Source: Verrucomicrobiota bacterium (lineage in GTDB: Bacteria; Verrucomicrobiota; Verrucomicrobiia; JADLBR01). Taken from it: 35,136 bases of DNA. The translations under genes and the position numbers were made by a program. Shown piece by piece: positions 18,377 to 26,410 of this stretch. The stretch spans positions 1-35,136 of the forward strand of contig JAKQKQ010000119.1 of assembly GCA_029560585.1 (NCBI GenBank). Reading direction: 5' to 3'. Each line of letters begins with the position of its first letter. Position 1 is the first letter of the stretch. A model generated the notes under the pieces. The model saw only the letters and a program-made list of their open reading frames with translations, was not told the origin of the DNA and did no database searches.

Positions 18377-19850
18377 GGGTCACCTTTGGGGCTTTGGGTT
18401 TCTTGGGCAAATCGGGTTTGGTGGGCGAGGTCGTGGGCAGCACGGGCGCGTCCCGGGGGGGTAAGCCGGCGACGAGCAGGGAGAGATCCGCGAGGGCGAG
18501 TTCGCGCTCGGTCTGCGCCTCCAGGGCCTCGATCTCGACATTGAGCACCGTGCGCCACGTGTCGATGAGGTTGAAAAATTCGGTCTTGCTGGCGAGGTAG
18601 CTGGAGCGCGCGACCTCGAGGGATTCCCGGGTCTTGGGTCCCACGACATCGCGGGCGAGGGTGAGATTGCGGCCAGCCTGGCGAACCATGAAGCTCTTCT
18701 CCGCCAGTTCGGCCGCGAGGCGGATCTCTTCGGCGGAGAGGCGCGCCTCGGCCGCGCCTTTAGTTGCCTGCGCGTCGGCGATCTGCGCGGCTATTTTATC
18801 GCGCCAGATGGGCAGCGTGAGACTGAATCCGGGGCGGTACATGGTCGGGGCCGCGAGGGCGTCCGCCTCGAGCCCGACGGAGACATCCGGCCATCTCTCC
18901 CTGCGCGCCGCCCGGATCAGCGCCTCGGCGCGGCGGACGTCGGCCTCCATGGCCCCGATCCTGGGGTTGCGCGAGAACGCTGTGGCGAGGATCTTGTCAA
19001 CGTCGATATCCGCGGGACTCATCTCGAAGTGGAGGGGTGGGGACGGATCGGGATCCGTCTTGCCGAGGCCGAGCGCGGCCTTGAAGGCGGCAAGGAGCGG
19101 TTTGCGCGAATCGTCGAGGTTTGCGATCTCGTTGCGGACGCGGTCCTCCTCGATCTGGGCACGCAGGACATCCTGGGCGGTCACCTTGCCGACCTCATTC
19201 TGCCGCCGGGCGATCTCTTCGAGATCGGCCGCGAGTTCGAGCGCCTTTCGCTCGACCCGGATTTTTTCTTCGAGGAACTGAAGCTGGTAATAGGCGCGTT
19301 TGAGGCCGTTGGCGGCCTTCAGCACCGCCAGTTCGAAGGCAAAGTATTTCGATTGGCTTTCGGCGGAAGACGCCTGGCCCCGTGCGCTGAGTTTCGCCAG
19401 GACGGGAAAATCCATCATCAGGCCCGGCATGATGGTTTGGACGATCCTGGTGATGTCGGTCTCGAACGTGAGGCGTGGATCGGGGAGAGATCGCGAGACG
19501 GTGATTCGCTCGACGGATGCGAGCCAATCGAAATAGGCGGCCTCCACGGCTGGCTGGTTGAGCATGGCGAAACGGAGCAATTCAGCGAGGCCCGACTTCG
19601 GTGAGGGCGGTGTCAGCTTTGGCTTTTGGCCGGGTGGGCGGTAGGCGCCAGCCAGCGCCGCCGCGGCCTGGCGGGCCTGTTGTTCGCCGGGTGCCGGTAC
19701 GCCGGTGCAACCGGTGACCAGGGCCAGCAGGGCGAGCGCCGTGAGCCACGTCAGGGTGGCTGGCCGGAATGGCCCGATGCCATTGGCCGGTCGCTCGAGC
19801 AACCATACCGCAGGGGGAGGGAACGTCTGATCGCATTGCTCGACAGTCAT
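18360..19850 (-). CDS. cusC: CusC/TolC-family outer-membrane efflux lipoprotein
   Basis: A 496-residue outer-membrane factor forming the exit duct of the tripartite pump. After a longish N-terminal region it has a signal sequence with lipobox LVTGC (Cys48), then two TolC-type coiled-coil repeats (around SRSLPDPRLTFETDI and RNPRIGAMEADVRRAEALIR) rich in Ala, Glu and Arg. ATG at 19850 was chosen because AGAGGA (complement of 19858-19863) lies 7 bases upstream; an in-frame extension to 19946 has no such support and would overlap the preceding gene. The C-terminus has a Pro/Lys-rich tail (TSPTKPDLPKKPKAPKVTHG). It starts 68 bp after the sensor-like gene and overlaps the adaptor gene by 17 bp. The symbol reflects position and role; close orthology to E. 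coli CusC was not tested. Confidence 0.92.
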   Translation of the reverse strand: MTVEQCDQTFPPPAVWLLERPANGIGPFRPATLTWLTALALLALVTGCTGVPAPGEQQARQAAAALAGAYRPPGQKPKLTPPSPKSGLAELLRFAMLNQPAVEAAYFDWLASVERITVSRSLPDPRLTFETDITRIVQTIMPGLMMDFPVLAKLSARGQASSAESQSKYFAFELAVLKAANGLKRAYYQLQFLEEKIRVERKALELAADLEEIARRQNEVGKVTAQDVLRAQIEEDRVRNEIANLDDSRKPLLAAFKAALGLGKTDPDPSPPLHFEMSPADIDVDKILATAFSRNPRIGAMEADVRRAEALIRAARRERWPDVSVGLEADALAAPTMYRPGFSLTLPIWRDKIAAQIADAQATKGAAEARLSAEEIRLAAELAEKSFMVRQAGRNLTLARDVVGPKTRESLEVARSSYLASKTEFFNLIDTWRTVLNVEIEALEAQTERELALADLSLLVAGLPPRDAPVLPTTSPTKPDLPKKPKAPKVTHGTKR

Positions 19851-19918
19851 TGCTGTTTCCTCTGGCGTTTGATTTGGAGAAGTGTTTCTCGGCGGGCGGT
19901 GGCCCCTTTGTCGATCAT

Positions 19919-20383
19919 TCAATGAACACACATGCCGCCCTTGCACTCGCAGGGGCTGAACACCCGCGCTCTCATCATCGCGGCGTATCGTCGGCCCTGC
20001 TCGGGGGGCATGGCTGCGGCGACGGCTTGCGCGTGCCGCAGATAAAGCCGCTGTGATTCAAAGCGGAGGTCGGCTGCCTCGCGCAAGGCCGCATCGAGCC
20101 CGGACGAGTAGCCCGTTTCCTCTTTCGCAAATTCGCCGATGCGGCGGCGATTTGCGGCGACCCGACGGCACAGGTCTTCGCAGGCGGGCTTATAGGAGTC
20201 GTGCAGGGTCCGGACGCGGGCGAACGTCTGATCGTCGAGGGCGAATTCCCGTTTGAGCCAGTCCATGGTGCTCTCGCACGGCGGCCGCGCGCCACAGTCG
20301 GGCCGCTGGATGCGCGAGCCGGCCACGAAGGCCGCGGATCCCAGCATAATCGCCAAGGCCAGCAGCAAGAGAGTCCGTCTCAT
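19919..20383 (-). CDS. Periplasmic heavy-metal sensor (CnrX/Spy-like)
   Basis: A 154-residue protein with an N-terminal membrane anchor or signal (MRRTLLLLALAIMLGSAAFVAG) and a helical periplasmic part resembling the CnrX/Spy 'metal_resist' fold: long Arg/Glu/Ala-rich helices, LHDSYKPACEDLCRRVAANR in the middle and YLRHAQAVAAAMPPEQGRRY near the end. Several Cys, His and Met residues could bind metal, including DCGARPPC near the start and the C-terminal CECKGGMCVH. In Cupriavidus metallidurans, CnrX senses metal and, with the anti-sigma factor CnrY, controls the ECF sigma factor CnrH. The same three-part set is adjacent here. ATG at 20383 overlaps the stop of the upstream gene as ATGA and is preceded by GGAGGA. 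An extension to 20590 is possible in frame but would run through the previous gene. Confidence 0.83.
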   Translation of the reverse strand: MRRTLLLLALAIMLGSAAFVAGSRIQRPDCGARPPCESTMDWLKREFALDDQTFARVRTLHDSYKPACEDLCRRVAANRRRIGEFAKEETGYSSGLDAALREAADLRFESQRLYLRHAQAVAAAMPPEQGRRYAAMMRARVFSPCECKGGMCVH

Positions 20384-20727
20384 GGGTCCTCCACGTGTTG
20401 CGCCGCCAACGTGTACGGGTCCAGGGAATCGACGTAGGCGATCTGAAATTGCGTCCTCGGATCGGTCCCGGCGGCTTTGTCGTGCCACATGCCCAGCACG
20501 AAACCGGCAATCAGCGCGAGCGCTGGCAGGGCCGCGGCAAAGCGGATATCGGCGGCGAGCCATTCGCAGGCCTGCCTGAGCCACAGCCACCGGCCCTTGC
20601 GGCGCTCTTCATTCAAACGGATGCGGCGCCAGACGTTCGCCTGGAATCCGGGCGGCACTTCAACATCCACCCTCCAGGCATTCATGGCCCGCCCCAGCTC
20701 TGGGTCGTTTGTCCTTTGCGCTTTCAT
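20380..20727 (-). CDS. One-TM protein, putative anti-sigma factor (CnrY-like position)
   Basis: A 115-residue protein. The first 60 residues are cytoplasmic-type, with the segment MNAWRVDVEVPPGFQANVWR followed by RIRLNEERRKGRWLW; one TM helix follows (about 66-84, FAAALPALALIAGFVLGMW), then a short periplasmic tail. No classical zinc-binding anti-sigma domain (HxxxCxxC) is visible. The anti-sigma assignment rests on topology and position: it is encoded between an ECF sigma gene and a CnrX-like sensor gene, and CnrY is likewise a small one-TM anti-sigma protein. Its stop overlaps the start of the sensor gene by four bases, so the two should be made in fixed ratio and may form a complex. It begins 84 bp after the cysteine-rich gene. 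The sequence itself is not one I can place in a named family. Confidence 0.72.
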   Translation of the reverse strand: MKAQRTNDPELGRAMNAWRVDVEVPPGFQANVWRRIRLNEERRKGRWLWLRQACEWLAADIRFAAALPALALIAGFVLGMWHDKAAGTDPRTQFQIAYVDSLDPYTLAAQHVEDP

Positions 20728-20811
20728 TGCCTTGCTATCCGATCCTCTGGTCCCGATGTCTTCAAGGGGGGCGAACGGCGCGCTGTCCCCGGGATATGGC
20801 GGTCGCCCCTA

Positions 20812-21150
20812 TCAATGGGCGCAGGCGGGGGAGCACAGCATCACCGTGCGCGTCTCCTTGCTGCCGGCTTTCGTGACCCGGACGCGGAATTTGCAGCCGG
20901 GGCAGCGGTGTTCCTGGACGTATCGTGTGCCGAAGGAGCGCTCCTTGCTATCCAGAGGGACGCGAACTGCCGTCAACTCGCGCCTGCAATGCTGGCACTT
21001 CATGTGCTCGCCCCCCGTGGCCTGATGGGTGGCATAGATCGGTCCGACCCCGAACCTCTCACCCTTGGACGTGTTCTCTGCACGCGCCTGAATGGCCACG
21101 AGGCCCAGGGCCGCCGCCCCGAGCAGGCTGATCCAACGAGTCGTTATCAT
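20812..21150 (-). CDS. Secreted cysteine-rich small protein of unknown function
   Basis: A 112-residue protein with a signal peptide (MITTRWISLLGAAALGLVAI, cleavage probably after QARA). The mature part of about 88 residues has two CxxC pairs, CQHC and CPGC, about 38 residues apart, a histidine near each (GGEHMKCQHC, VQEHRCPGC), and a C-terminal CSPACAH. Such clusters suggest bound zinc or copper, or a redox role; this is inference. It is the second gene of the metal operon, 111 bp after the sigma factor stop and 84 bp before the anti-sigma candidate, so a job in metal sensing, periplasmic metal binding or pump delivery is plausible. ATG at 21150 is preferred to an in-frame start at 21195 because the signal peptide starts there; AGGA lies 12 bases upstream. 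I do not recognise the family. Confidence 0.75.
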   Translation of the reverse strand: MITTRWISLLGAAALGLVAIQARAENTSKGERFGVGPIYATHQATGGEHMKCQHCRRELTAVRVPLDSKERSFGTRYVQEHRCPGCKFRVRVTKAGSKETRTVMLCSPACAH

Positions 21151-21261
21151 ATGTGTCTGTGATCCTTTCTGATTGAGTCTGATCGGCGGCCACATCGACC
21201 GCCTCTAATCCCTACTACACCGCGGGCAGCCCGATCCCTCGCGGCAATTTTTGGAACAAGG

Positions 21262-21831
21262 TCACATGAATGGGCCAATTCGTTTTCTCACCTCTGCCCG
21301 CGCGCGGTACAGGCGCATTTCCACCGCCTTTCTCGAGCAGCCGGCGACGCGCGCAATTTCCTCGTGCGACAGGCACTCGTATTCGGACAGGATCAGGGCA
21401 ACCCTCATGTCTTCGGGCAACCGCGCAACGGCCTTCCGGACCACGTCCGATAGCTCTCGGCTCGTGACCTCCGAATCGGGGCGTGGGCTGGTGTCGGGCG
21501 GGTCCGGGATGCCCTCGTCCTCGCCCCGGCCGAGCCGCTCGGTGGGGTGCCGGGCCCGCCAGCGGTTGTGGTTGCGGGCGAGGTTGGCCGCGATCGTGAA
21601 AAGCCATGCCCGGAAGCTCGATCCCGGCCGATAGCGGGCACGGTGTTCGTAGATGCGCACGAAGGCCTCCTGCGCGAGGTCAACGGCGTCGTCAGGGTCG
21701 CCCACGAGTCGGGCCAGGAAACGCACGGTGGCCTTCTGCCACCGGTCCATGATCTCGCCGAGCGCGTCGTCGTCGCCCGAGCGCAGGCGCCGCATGGCCT
21801 CGTCATCCGCGCTGATTTGCTCCGGGATCAT
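21262..21831 (-). CDS. ECF-family RNA polymerase sigma factor
   Basis: A 189-residue sigma70-family factor of the extracytoplasmic-function type. Region 2 is visible as DAVDLAQEAFVRIYEHRARY followed by FRAWLFTIAANLARNHNRW. An acidic/proline linker (GRGEDEGIPDPPDTSPRPDS) follows, then region 4: LPEDMRVALILSEYECLSHE, EIARVAGCSRKAVEMRLYRA. No extra C-terminal domain is present. It is the first gene of the metal operon and most likely directs its transcription in response to metal, being held by the one-TM protein encoded two genes downstream (CnrYXH-like logic). The start at 21831 lacks a clear Shine-Dalgarno site but leaves only a short tail before region 2. The 134 bp between opgH and this gene should hold the promoter; I could not fix -35/-10 boxes by eye. 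Confidence 0.93.
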   Translation of the reverse strand: MIPEQISADDEAMRRLRSGDDDALGEIMDRWQKATVRFLARLVGDPDDAVDLAQEAFVRIYEHRARYRPGSSFRAWLFTIAANLARNHNRWRARHPTERLGRGEDEGIPDPPDTSPRPDSEVTSRELSDVVRKAVARLPEDMRVALILSEYECLSHEEIARVAGCSRKAVEMRLYRARAEVRKRIGPFM

Positions 21832-21965
21832 GGGCGATTTCGCGCCAGTGCCAGTGGCCTTTGCCGCACCGTCGACGATCCATCATCAGGGACGCTGGCA
21901 GAGTTCTCAAAGTGCGCAAGCGTGGCAGCTCGCTGACGGACAGACGGTCGGTCACCCCTGACGAG

Positions 21966-24155
21966 TCATGCGGCGATGGGCCGCCGGTACGCGTCGACCG
22001 CCCGCCGCCAGTGCGGGGCAACGTCGCGGAAGGCGGATGCCCAGATCTTGCGATGCATCGTGATCATGACCTGGGGGTCGCTGAGCAGCGTGCGCACCTC
22101 TTCGTCGGTCAGGCCCGTCGCGCCCTGCTGGACGAGGCGATCGGCGAGCGCCTGAAGGTTCTCGTCGTGGTCTGCGCCGCTGGCCTCTTGGAGCGAGACG
22201 TGCACGCCGTTGACATAGGGGTCGATGACCGCGGCGGTGAGGCCAGCGAAGGCGGGATCGGCTGGGCTCGGCAGGGCGGGTGGCACATTGGCGAGCGCGT
22301 GGTCGAGTTCGACGAGTTCCGGTGCGGGCGAGGATTGAGCGGGGGTGAGAAGCACGCCCATGCGCCGGAGCCACTGGCCGGGGGCGGGCAAGCTGGTGAT
22401 CACTGAAAACGGTATCGAGACGAGCAGGCCGAGCAGGACGGGGCTGAGCCACCAGAAGAGCATCCGGCTTGTTTCCCACGCCAGGGCGGCCCATGCGACG
22501 GCGAGGAGCGTCTGTCCGCCATGAGCGGCGATCGCCTCGACCCATCCGGTGCCTTCGCCGGCACCGCGCTTCTGGGCCTTCCATTCGACGGATCGGCCGA
22601 GGAACATGAAGAGGATGAATCGGCTGTGGAACAACATCAGCACGGGCGCGACGAGGGTCGAGAAGACGAATTCGATCGCGATGCCGACGGCCGTCTTGAA
22701 GAGGCCACCGAAGAGGCGCGCGCGTGCGGGGTTTGCGGCGAGCAGCAACCAGGCCAAGAGCTTGGGGCCCAGGAGCAGCACGAGGGTGATGAAGAAAACG
22801 AGGAGGCCATGCTGGAGGAGCGAGAGGTGGACAAATTCGCCGACGAACCCCTGGGCCGGCAGTATCGTGGTGAGGCCGCTCCAATTGTGGTCGATGGCCA
22901 CCCATGTGCTGAGGGCGAGGAACATCAGCCAGAGTGGCGAGGCGAGATATCCCAGGATGCCCATGAGCAGGTGGACTTTGTTGGCGGGGTGGAGGCCTTT
23001 GGAAAAAAGCAACCAGGTGTGCTGGAGGTTGCCCTGGCACCAGCGGCGGTCGCGCTTGGCGCTCTCGATGAGCGATTGGGGGCCTTCCTCCCAGCTCCCC
23101 TCCAGTTCGTAAAGCAGCCAGACCTCCCAGCCCGCCTTGCGCATCAGCGCGGCCTCCACGAAATCGTGGCTGAGGATCTTGCCGCCGAAAGGCTCGATCC
23201 CCGGCAGGTCCGGCAGGTCACAATACTCGATGAATGGCTCGAGGCGAATGACGGCGTTGTGGCCCCAGTAATTGCCGACGCCGCATTGCCAGAAGTCGAG
23301 GCCGGCGCAGAACATGCGCCCGTAGAGACCATTGGAAAACTGTTGGATGCGGCCCCAAAGGGATTCTCCTCCGAAGATGCGGGGCGCGGTCTGGAGGATG
23401 CCGATGCGGGGGTTGGCCTCCATCAGGCGGGTCATGCGCACGATGTCGGCGCCGGCCATGACGCTGTCGGCGTCGCAGACGATCATGTACGTGTAGCGCC
23501 CGCCCCAGGTGCGGCAGAAGTCGGCGATGTTGCCGCTTTTCTTGTTCACGTTGTCGCGCCGATGCCGGTAGAAGATCCGGCCGAAGCCGCCGACCTCCCG
23601 GCATAGGTGGACCCAGGCCATCTCCTCTTCGACCCAGCGGTCGGGGCTGCGGGTGTCGCTGAGAACGAAGAACTCAAAGCTGCCAAGTTGTCCCTCGCGC
23701 TCGATCGACCGGTAGATGGCGCGGAGGCCGGCGAAGACGCGCGCGACATTCTCGTTGTACACGACGAAGACCAGGGCGGTGGTCGGGATCGACTTTTTGG
23801 AGGGCGGTGCCTCGGGCGGAGGGTAGCCGCCGCGCCGCTCGCGCGGGAACATCAGCAGGAAACCGACGAGTGCGTGGATGAAACCCAGGCAGAGCATGGT
23901 GAACAAGATGCAGAAGAGGCCGAACAGCAGGAGGCGTGCGCCGTTGAACCCGAGGCGCCAGAGGAAATCGGCCATCAGCACGCATCCGGCCAATGAGAGG
24001 ACGCCCGCGGAGCCGAACACCAGGATCAGGCGCCATGCGGGGTGGCGGTCGAATCGGGGGTGCGGGGCGGGGGGAGTCTCTGGAGGACGGCTGGTGGCCG
24101 CGCCTGCGAGTGGGCCGGCATCGGCTGGCGGTGCGCTGTCGTCCACCGGTTTCAC
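21966..24155 (-). CDS. opgH: Glucans biosynthesis glucosyltransferase OpgH (MdoH), short form
   Basis: A 729-residue inner-membrane GT2 enzyme that polymerises UDP-glucose into the backbone of osmoregulated periplasmic glucans. Two TM helices (about 42-62 and 74-102) precede the catalytic loop: VVYNENVARVFAGLRAIYRS (131-150), the DAD motif at 228-230, LSHDFVEAALMRKAGWEVWL, and RDRRWCQGNLQHTW. Several more TM helices follow, then a cytoplasmic C-terminus with a LLSDPQVMITMHRKIW segment resembling E. coli OpgH. The start is GTG at 24155, overlapping the preceding stop as GTGA; the frame stays open to 24497 but that part is compositionally an out-of-frame shadow of the 195-residue gene. Compared with E. 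coli OpgH (847 residues), the long N-terminal cytoplasmic domain is missing. Sugar specificity is assumed from the family and the opgG neighbour. Confidence 0.93.
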   Translation of the reverse strand: MKPVDDSAPPADAGPLAGAATSRPPETPPAPHPRFDRHPAWRLILVFGSAGVLSLAGCVLMADFLWRLGFNGARLLLFGLFCILFTMLCLGFIHALVGFLLMFPRERRGGYPPPEAPPSKKSIPTTALVFVVYNENVARVFAGLRAIYRSIEREGQLGSFEFFVLSDTRSPDRWVEEEMAWVHLCREVGGFGRIFYRHRRDNVNKKSGNIADFCRTWGGRYTYMIVCDADSVMAGADIVRMTRLMEANPRIGILQTAPRIFGGESLWGRIQQFSNGLYGRMFCAGLDFWQCGVGNYWGHNAVIRLEPFIEYCDLPDLPGIEPFGGKILSHDFVEAALMRKAGWEVWLLYELEGSWEEGPQSLIESAKRDRRWCQGNLQHTWLLFSKGLHPANKVHLLMGILGYLASPLWLMFLALSTWVAIDHNWSGLTTILPAQGFVGEFVHLSLLQHGLLVFFITLVLLLGPKLLAWLLLAANPARARLFGGLFKTAVGIAIEFVFSTLVAPVLMLFHSRFILFMFLGRSVEWKAQKRGAGEGTGWVEAIAAHGGQTLLAVAWAALAWETSRMLFWWLSPVLLGLLVSIPFSVITSLPAPGQWLRRMGVLLTPAQSSPAPELVELDHALANVPPALPSPADPAFAGLTAAVIDPYVNGVHVSLQEASGADHDENLQALADRLVQQGATGLTDEEVRTLLSDPQVMITMHRKIWASAFRDVAPHWRRAVDAYRRPIAA

Positions 24156-24739
24156 CAGAGGAAGAAGACGAGTCCCGTGACGATGGAGGCGACGAGGGTC
24201 CAGGAGATCATGGCGCGGATGATGGGCGTTCTGTTGAGTGACTCCCAGGTCTGCGACGCGCCGGTGACGATGGCTGAGAGTTCGATGGGGCGCGGTGTCA
24301 TGGTGCGCTTCTGGAACTTGGGGCCGGCGTTGAGGTAGCTGCGCCGCATGCGCTCGACGAATTCCTCGGGCCATGGTGGGTCGGCCAGAAAATATCGCTC
24401 CCAGCGGCCCGGCATGTCGGCGAGGAAGAGCGCGAGGCGCCCGCGGCCCGCGATGCGCTCTTTGGGCAGCTTGACGTCGAGGACGCGCTCGAACCATTCG
24501 GCGACGAGTTTTGCGGTCGACTGCATGGCGAGGACCTGCGGCTCGCCGCCGGATTGCTTCTGCATGTCGGCGGCGCGCTTGAGAACGCGGTACACGAGGC
24601 GGCTGAGCAGCAGCTTATTACGGATCCTGAGCGCCGAGAAATAGGCCTCGACGCGGGCGTAGGCCTCGTCCCATCCATCCAGGCCGGCCTCCCACGCCGC
24701 ATCGGCGGGCGCGGTTACAGCTGGGTCCGGTACGTCCAT
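24152..24739 (-). CDS. Membrane-anchored protein encoded between opgG and opgH, unknown function
   Basis: A 195-residue protein: about 170 hydrophilic, probably cytoplasmic residues rich in Arg, Glu and Trp (LLLSRLVYRVLKRAADMQKQ, WFERVLDVKLPKERIAGRGR) and a single C-terminal TM helix (about 175-194, MISWTLVASIVTGLVFFLW) ending at the stop. Its start overlaps the end of opgG by 25 bp and its stop overlaps the opgH GTG by 4 bp, so the three are translationally linked. The downstream OpgH lacks the long N-terminal cytoplasmic domain of E. coli OpgH (the region reported to bind FtsZ); this protein may supply it in trans or be an unrelated accessory. I see no clear sequence match to the E. coli N-terminus. 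The start at 24739 has no strong Shine-Dalgarno site. Confidence 0.8.
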   Translation of the reverse strand: MDVPDPAVTAPADAAWEAGLDGWDEAYARVEAYFSALRIRNKLLLSRLVYRVLKRAADMQKQSGGEPQVLAMQSTAKLVAEWFERVLDVKLPKERIAGRGRLALFLADMPGRWERYFLADPPWPEEFVERMRRSYLNAGPKFQKRTMTPRPIELSAIVTGASQTWESLNRTPIIRAMISWTLVASIVTGLVFFLW

Positions 24740-26304
24740 GTCTCGGAAAGATAATCCTCGCCGGACTTGAGGCAGCAGCGCAGTTCGATGGGGCCGATTT
24801 GGGCGGGGGGCGTGTTGGTGCTGGCGGGCCGGACCTCAAAACTCGCCCGCCAGATCCCGTTGAAGGGATTTCGCAGGGTGCGCACGTTTTCGACCGAGAC
24901 GGGCGCACCGTTGGCCACCGTCACGACGGCATCGGGCGGCTTCTCGGATGGCAATTCGCGCAGGCGCGGGCCGTCGAACTCGACGATCATGAAGCGCACG
25001 CCGGGGGCCCAGGGGTGCGTGCCGCTGCGCGTGGCGACGGTCCAGCAGGCGGCGCCGGCGGGATTCTCCATCATGCCCCAGGTCTGCCGATAGGAATACC
25101 GGAACGGTTTGAGCGGTTGGGGCGTCGCGTCGGGAATCCAATACACGACGACGTTGTCTGCGAGTTCCTCTTGTGTTGGCAGTTCGACGAGCCGGACCTC
25201 ACCGGGGCCCCAGTCGCTGGTGGGTTCCACCCAGATGCTGGGCCTCTGGTGGTAGAGTGCCTCGAGGTCCTGATAGTTGGCGAAGCTGCGATCGCGCTGG
25301 AGGAGGCCGAAGCCCTTGACGCCATGGAGCTTGAAGGAGTGCGTCTCGATGCGCGGGGGATTGTTGGAGGTGGGGCGCCACATGCACTCGCCGCTGGCGG
25401 TTCGAATCGCAAGCCCGTCGGAATCGTGGACCTCCGGGCGATAGTCGTCGAAGCGCTGGCGGGAGTTCTCGCCGAACCAGAACATGCTGCTGAAGGGGGA
25501 GACGCCGACGACCGCGGATACTTTTCGGAAGAAGAGGGAAGCATGGACAGCGACGGTCGTGGGATCGCCGGGGGCGATGTCGAACTGGTACGCGCCGGCG
25601 ACGCTATCGGAATCCAGCAGGGCGAAGATCGTGATGGTGCGCTGCGTCCCCTCGGGTTTACCGACCCAGAATTCCCTGAAGATGGGGAATTCTTCGGTGA
25701 TGCCGGGAAGGGCGCAGTTGAGTGCGAGGCCGCGGGAGGAGAGGCCGTAAACGTTGCCTTTGCCCAGCGCGCGAAAATAGCTGGCCCCCTGGAAAACGAT
25801 GGCCTCGTCGAAGACGTCTGGCTTGTTCAGTGGGAAGTGCAGGCGCAGGCCGGCGTAGCCCAGGGTGGGTGGCAGGCTCGAGGTCATGCCGCTGCGGCTG
25901 TAGTCGAAGAAGTCCTGGACGAACCGGAGACGCTGGCAGTGGGTGTGCGTGAATTCGTTGATGTGAACCGGCTGGGTGAACAGGTATCCGAGATGGAAGA
26001 GGTGCATCTGGAAGTTGAGGTTCTCGGACTTCCAGATGGCGCGTTCGGGCAGGAATCGGATGGCCCGGTACTGGTCGTACTTGAGGGCCGAGAGGATCTT
26101 CATGGCGGAGGCATCTTCGCCGCGCGGCGCGTCTGGCCGATAAGGCCCTTGGGCCAGTCGCTGGGCGATCTCCTCGACGTAGGCCAGGTCGATCTTGACG
26201 CGTTTGATGGCGTCCTGGGCCGAGGAGGTGTCCGGGGCGGCCGCGGCCAGTAAAAAGACCGCCGTCAGCCCCAAGCGAAGGCCTTGATCAGGAATGGACG
26301 GCAT
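24715..26304 (-). CDS. opgG: Periplasmic glucans biosynthesis protein OpgG (MdoG)
   Basis: A 529-residue periplasmic protein needed for osmoregulated periplasmic glucan synthesis, thought to act on the nascent chain exported by OpgH. The signal peptide is MPSIPDQGLRLGLTAVFLLA with cleavage near SSAQ. Family-like stretches run throughout: LKYDQYRAIRFLPERAIWKS, LFHLGYLFTQPVHINEF, FQGASYFRALGKGNVYGLSS, FPIFREFWVGKP, SPFSSMFWFGENSRQRFDDY, RPEVHDSDGLAIRTASGE, RDRSFANYQDLEALYHQRPS and VVYWIP. Length is close to E. coli OpgG (511). OpgG and the related OpgD are hard to separate by eye; the opgH partner supports OpgG. ATG at 26304 gives a normal signal peptide. It is the first gene of the opgG-orf195-opgH unit and is divergent from the PH-like gene across 106 bp. 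Confidence 0.94.
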   Translation of the reverse strand: MPSIPDQGLRLGLTAVFLLAAAAPDTSSAQDAIKRVKIDLAYVEEIAQRLAQGPYRPDAPRGEDASAMKILSALKYDQYRAIRFLPERAIWKSENLNFQMHLFHLGYLFTQPVHINEFTHTHCQRLRFVQDFFDYSRSGMTSSLPPTLGYAGLRLHFPLNKPDVFDEAIVFQGASYFRALGKGNVYGLSSRGLALNCALPGITEEFPIFREFWVGKPEGTQRTITIFALLDSDSVAGAYQFDIAPGDPTTVAVHASLFFRKVSAVVGVSPFSSMFWFGENSRQRFDDYRPEVHDSDGLAIRTASGECMWRPTSNNPPRIETHSFKLHGVKGFGLLQRDRSFANYQDLEALYHQRPSIWVEPTSDWGPGEVRLVELPTQEELADNVVVYWIPDATPQPLKPFRYSYRQTWGMMENPAGAACWTVATRSGTHPWAPGVRFMIVEFDGPRLRELPSEKPPDAVVTVANGAPVSVENVRTLRNPFNGIWRASFEVRPASTNTPPAQIGPIELRCCLKSGEDYLSETWTYRTQL

Positions 26305-26410
26305 ACTGGTGGAAAGATGGTAGGGTGCGCCGCCGGGAAGTCAATGGGGTGCCGCGCCATGGACATGCGGATGATTGCGCCCTGGGGTGCTGGCGTGTAG
26401 TCCTGCCCTC

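Noticed and set aside
20384-20590. N-terminal extension of the CnrX-like sensor
   Set aside because: It would bury the signal/anchor sequence behind 69 Arg-rich residues read out of frame from the one-TM gene; the ATGA overlap with GGAGGA supports the start at 20383.
21832-21965. ECF-type autoregulatory promoter in front of the sigma factor (GAACTC on the minus strand)
   Set aside because: A GAAC-like -35 is present but no -10 box at 15-18 bp spacing could be found by eye.
24156-24497. N-terminal extension of OpgH by 114 residues
   Set aside because: The added residues are His/Arg/Pro-rich and are an out-of-frame reading of the 195-residue gene, which has a sensible TM helix and overlaps at both ends; the GTG at 24155 fits a coupled start.
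24799-26253. A 484-codon open frame on the plus strand opposite opgG
   Set aside because: It is antisense to a clear OpgG gene, is Gly/Val/Glu-rich, has no family motif or ribosome site, and is explained by high GC at third positions.
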